In this document: positions 6,908-7,047 of the stretch, one piece after another
Layout of the letters: the number at the start of each line of letters is the position of its first letter
How positions within the stretch are numbered: the stretch's first letter is position 1
Source: UBA1195 sp045598025
Lineage (GTDB): Bacteria > Bacteroidota > Bacteroidia > Bacteroidales > WCHB1-69
Length of the DNA stretch: 7,047 nt
Assembly: GCA_045598025.1 (NCBI GenBank)
Contig: JAZLLH010000022.1
Location: 1 to 7,047, forward strand
Direction of reading: 5' to 3'
Translations under genes and position numbers: made by a program
Notes under the pieces: generated by a model
What the model was told of the DNA's origin: nothing
Databases searched by the model: none
What the model saw: only the letters and a program-made list of their open reading frames with translations

Positions 6908-7047
6908 TGTCTTGTCCTAAAATAGCGTTACAATAAAAAGAGTAACGATATGGAAAAACAAGAGAACAAGTACGTTAAGCGTACACAAAAGGATTACAGC
7001 ATGTCCTTTAAACTGTCAGTGGTACGAGAGTACGAAGAGCACAAAGT
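6908..7047 (+). mobile_element. left end of an insertion sequence, probably IS3 family (truncated by window end)
   Basis: A transposase-like reading frame starts at 6950, and about 40 nt before it the sequence TGTCTTGTCCTAAAATAG (from 6908) looks like an IS terminal inverted repeat: it begins with TG as IS3-family ends do. The proposed end falls 9 nt beyond the dnaK terminator T tract. The right end and any target-site duplication are outside the window, so the boundary is a proposal. A hairpin CGTTAC (6926-6931) with GTAACG (6942-6947) lies immediately before the start codon and could hide it on read-through transcripts. Confidence 0.5.
6950..7047 (+). CDS. IS3-family-like transposase OrfA, N-terminal fragment
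   Basis: Only the first 32 codons are present; the frame is open to the window edge. The peptide starts MEKQENKYVKRTQKDYSMSF and continues KLSVVREYEEHK. A basic N-terminus followed by a (S/T)xxFKLxVVxE helix matches the opening of the helix-turn-helix DNA-binding domain in IS3-type OrfA proteins of Bacteroidota. In this family OrfA binds the IS ends, and a frameshift usually joins it to the DDE integrase OrfB; that part is not visible. The ATG at 6950 is the only start that fits, directly after the small hairpin. A plain HTH-domain transposase of another family remains possible. Confidence 0.6.
   Translation, partial: MEKQENKYVKRTQKDYSMSFKLSVVREYEEHK

Overview
The window looks like ordinary chromosome of a Bacteroidota bacterium, most likely a member of the Bacteroidales. 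Four observations point there: the 3' domain of the 23S rRNA and the short 5S rRNA; genes without a strong Shine-Dalgarno but with A/T-rich leaders; a TAnnTTTG-type -7 promoter element upstream of the minus-strand genes; and a transposase N-terminus of a kind common in that phylum. Genus cannot be fixed by eye.

Layout. Positions 1-610 hold the distal end of a ribosomal RNA operon on the plus strand: the last ~390 nt of 23S rRNA, a ~70-nt spacer, 5S rRNA, and an intrinsic terminator. Positions 645-4605 hold four tightly packed minus-strand genes, converging on the rRNA operon. In transcription order these are a 14-TM polysaccharide flippase of the MOP superfamily, a D-2-hydroxyacid dehydrogenase, a uridine-phosphorylase-type nucleoside phosphorylase, and an ElbB-type DJ-1/PfpI protein. 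Gaps are 2 nt, -4 nt (ATGA overlap) and 15 nt, so they are almost certainly one operon. Positions 4606-4841 are a divergent regulatory region with a good minus-strand promoter element and two overlapping, mutually exclusive dyads. Positions 4842-6764 encode a complete, standard DnaK (640 aa). It is followed by two small hairpins and an intrinsic terminator. At about 6908 an insertion sequence appears to begin; the first 32 codons of its OrfA-like transposase run off the window at 7047.

How the parts relate. The rRNA operon and dnaK are core, highly expressed functions. The four-gene operon has mixed roles: membrane export of a lipid-linked glycan, nucleoside salvage, 2-hydroxyacid redox and dicarbonyl/isoprenoid-linked protection. 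Its members are individually familiar, and whether they cooperate is inference. I see no CRISPR array, tRNA, defence system or other clearly novel machinery. The points most worth a second look are the dyads between the flippase gene and dnaK, the composition of the four-gene operon, and the hairpin pair plus IS junction downstream of dnaK.
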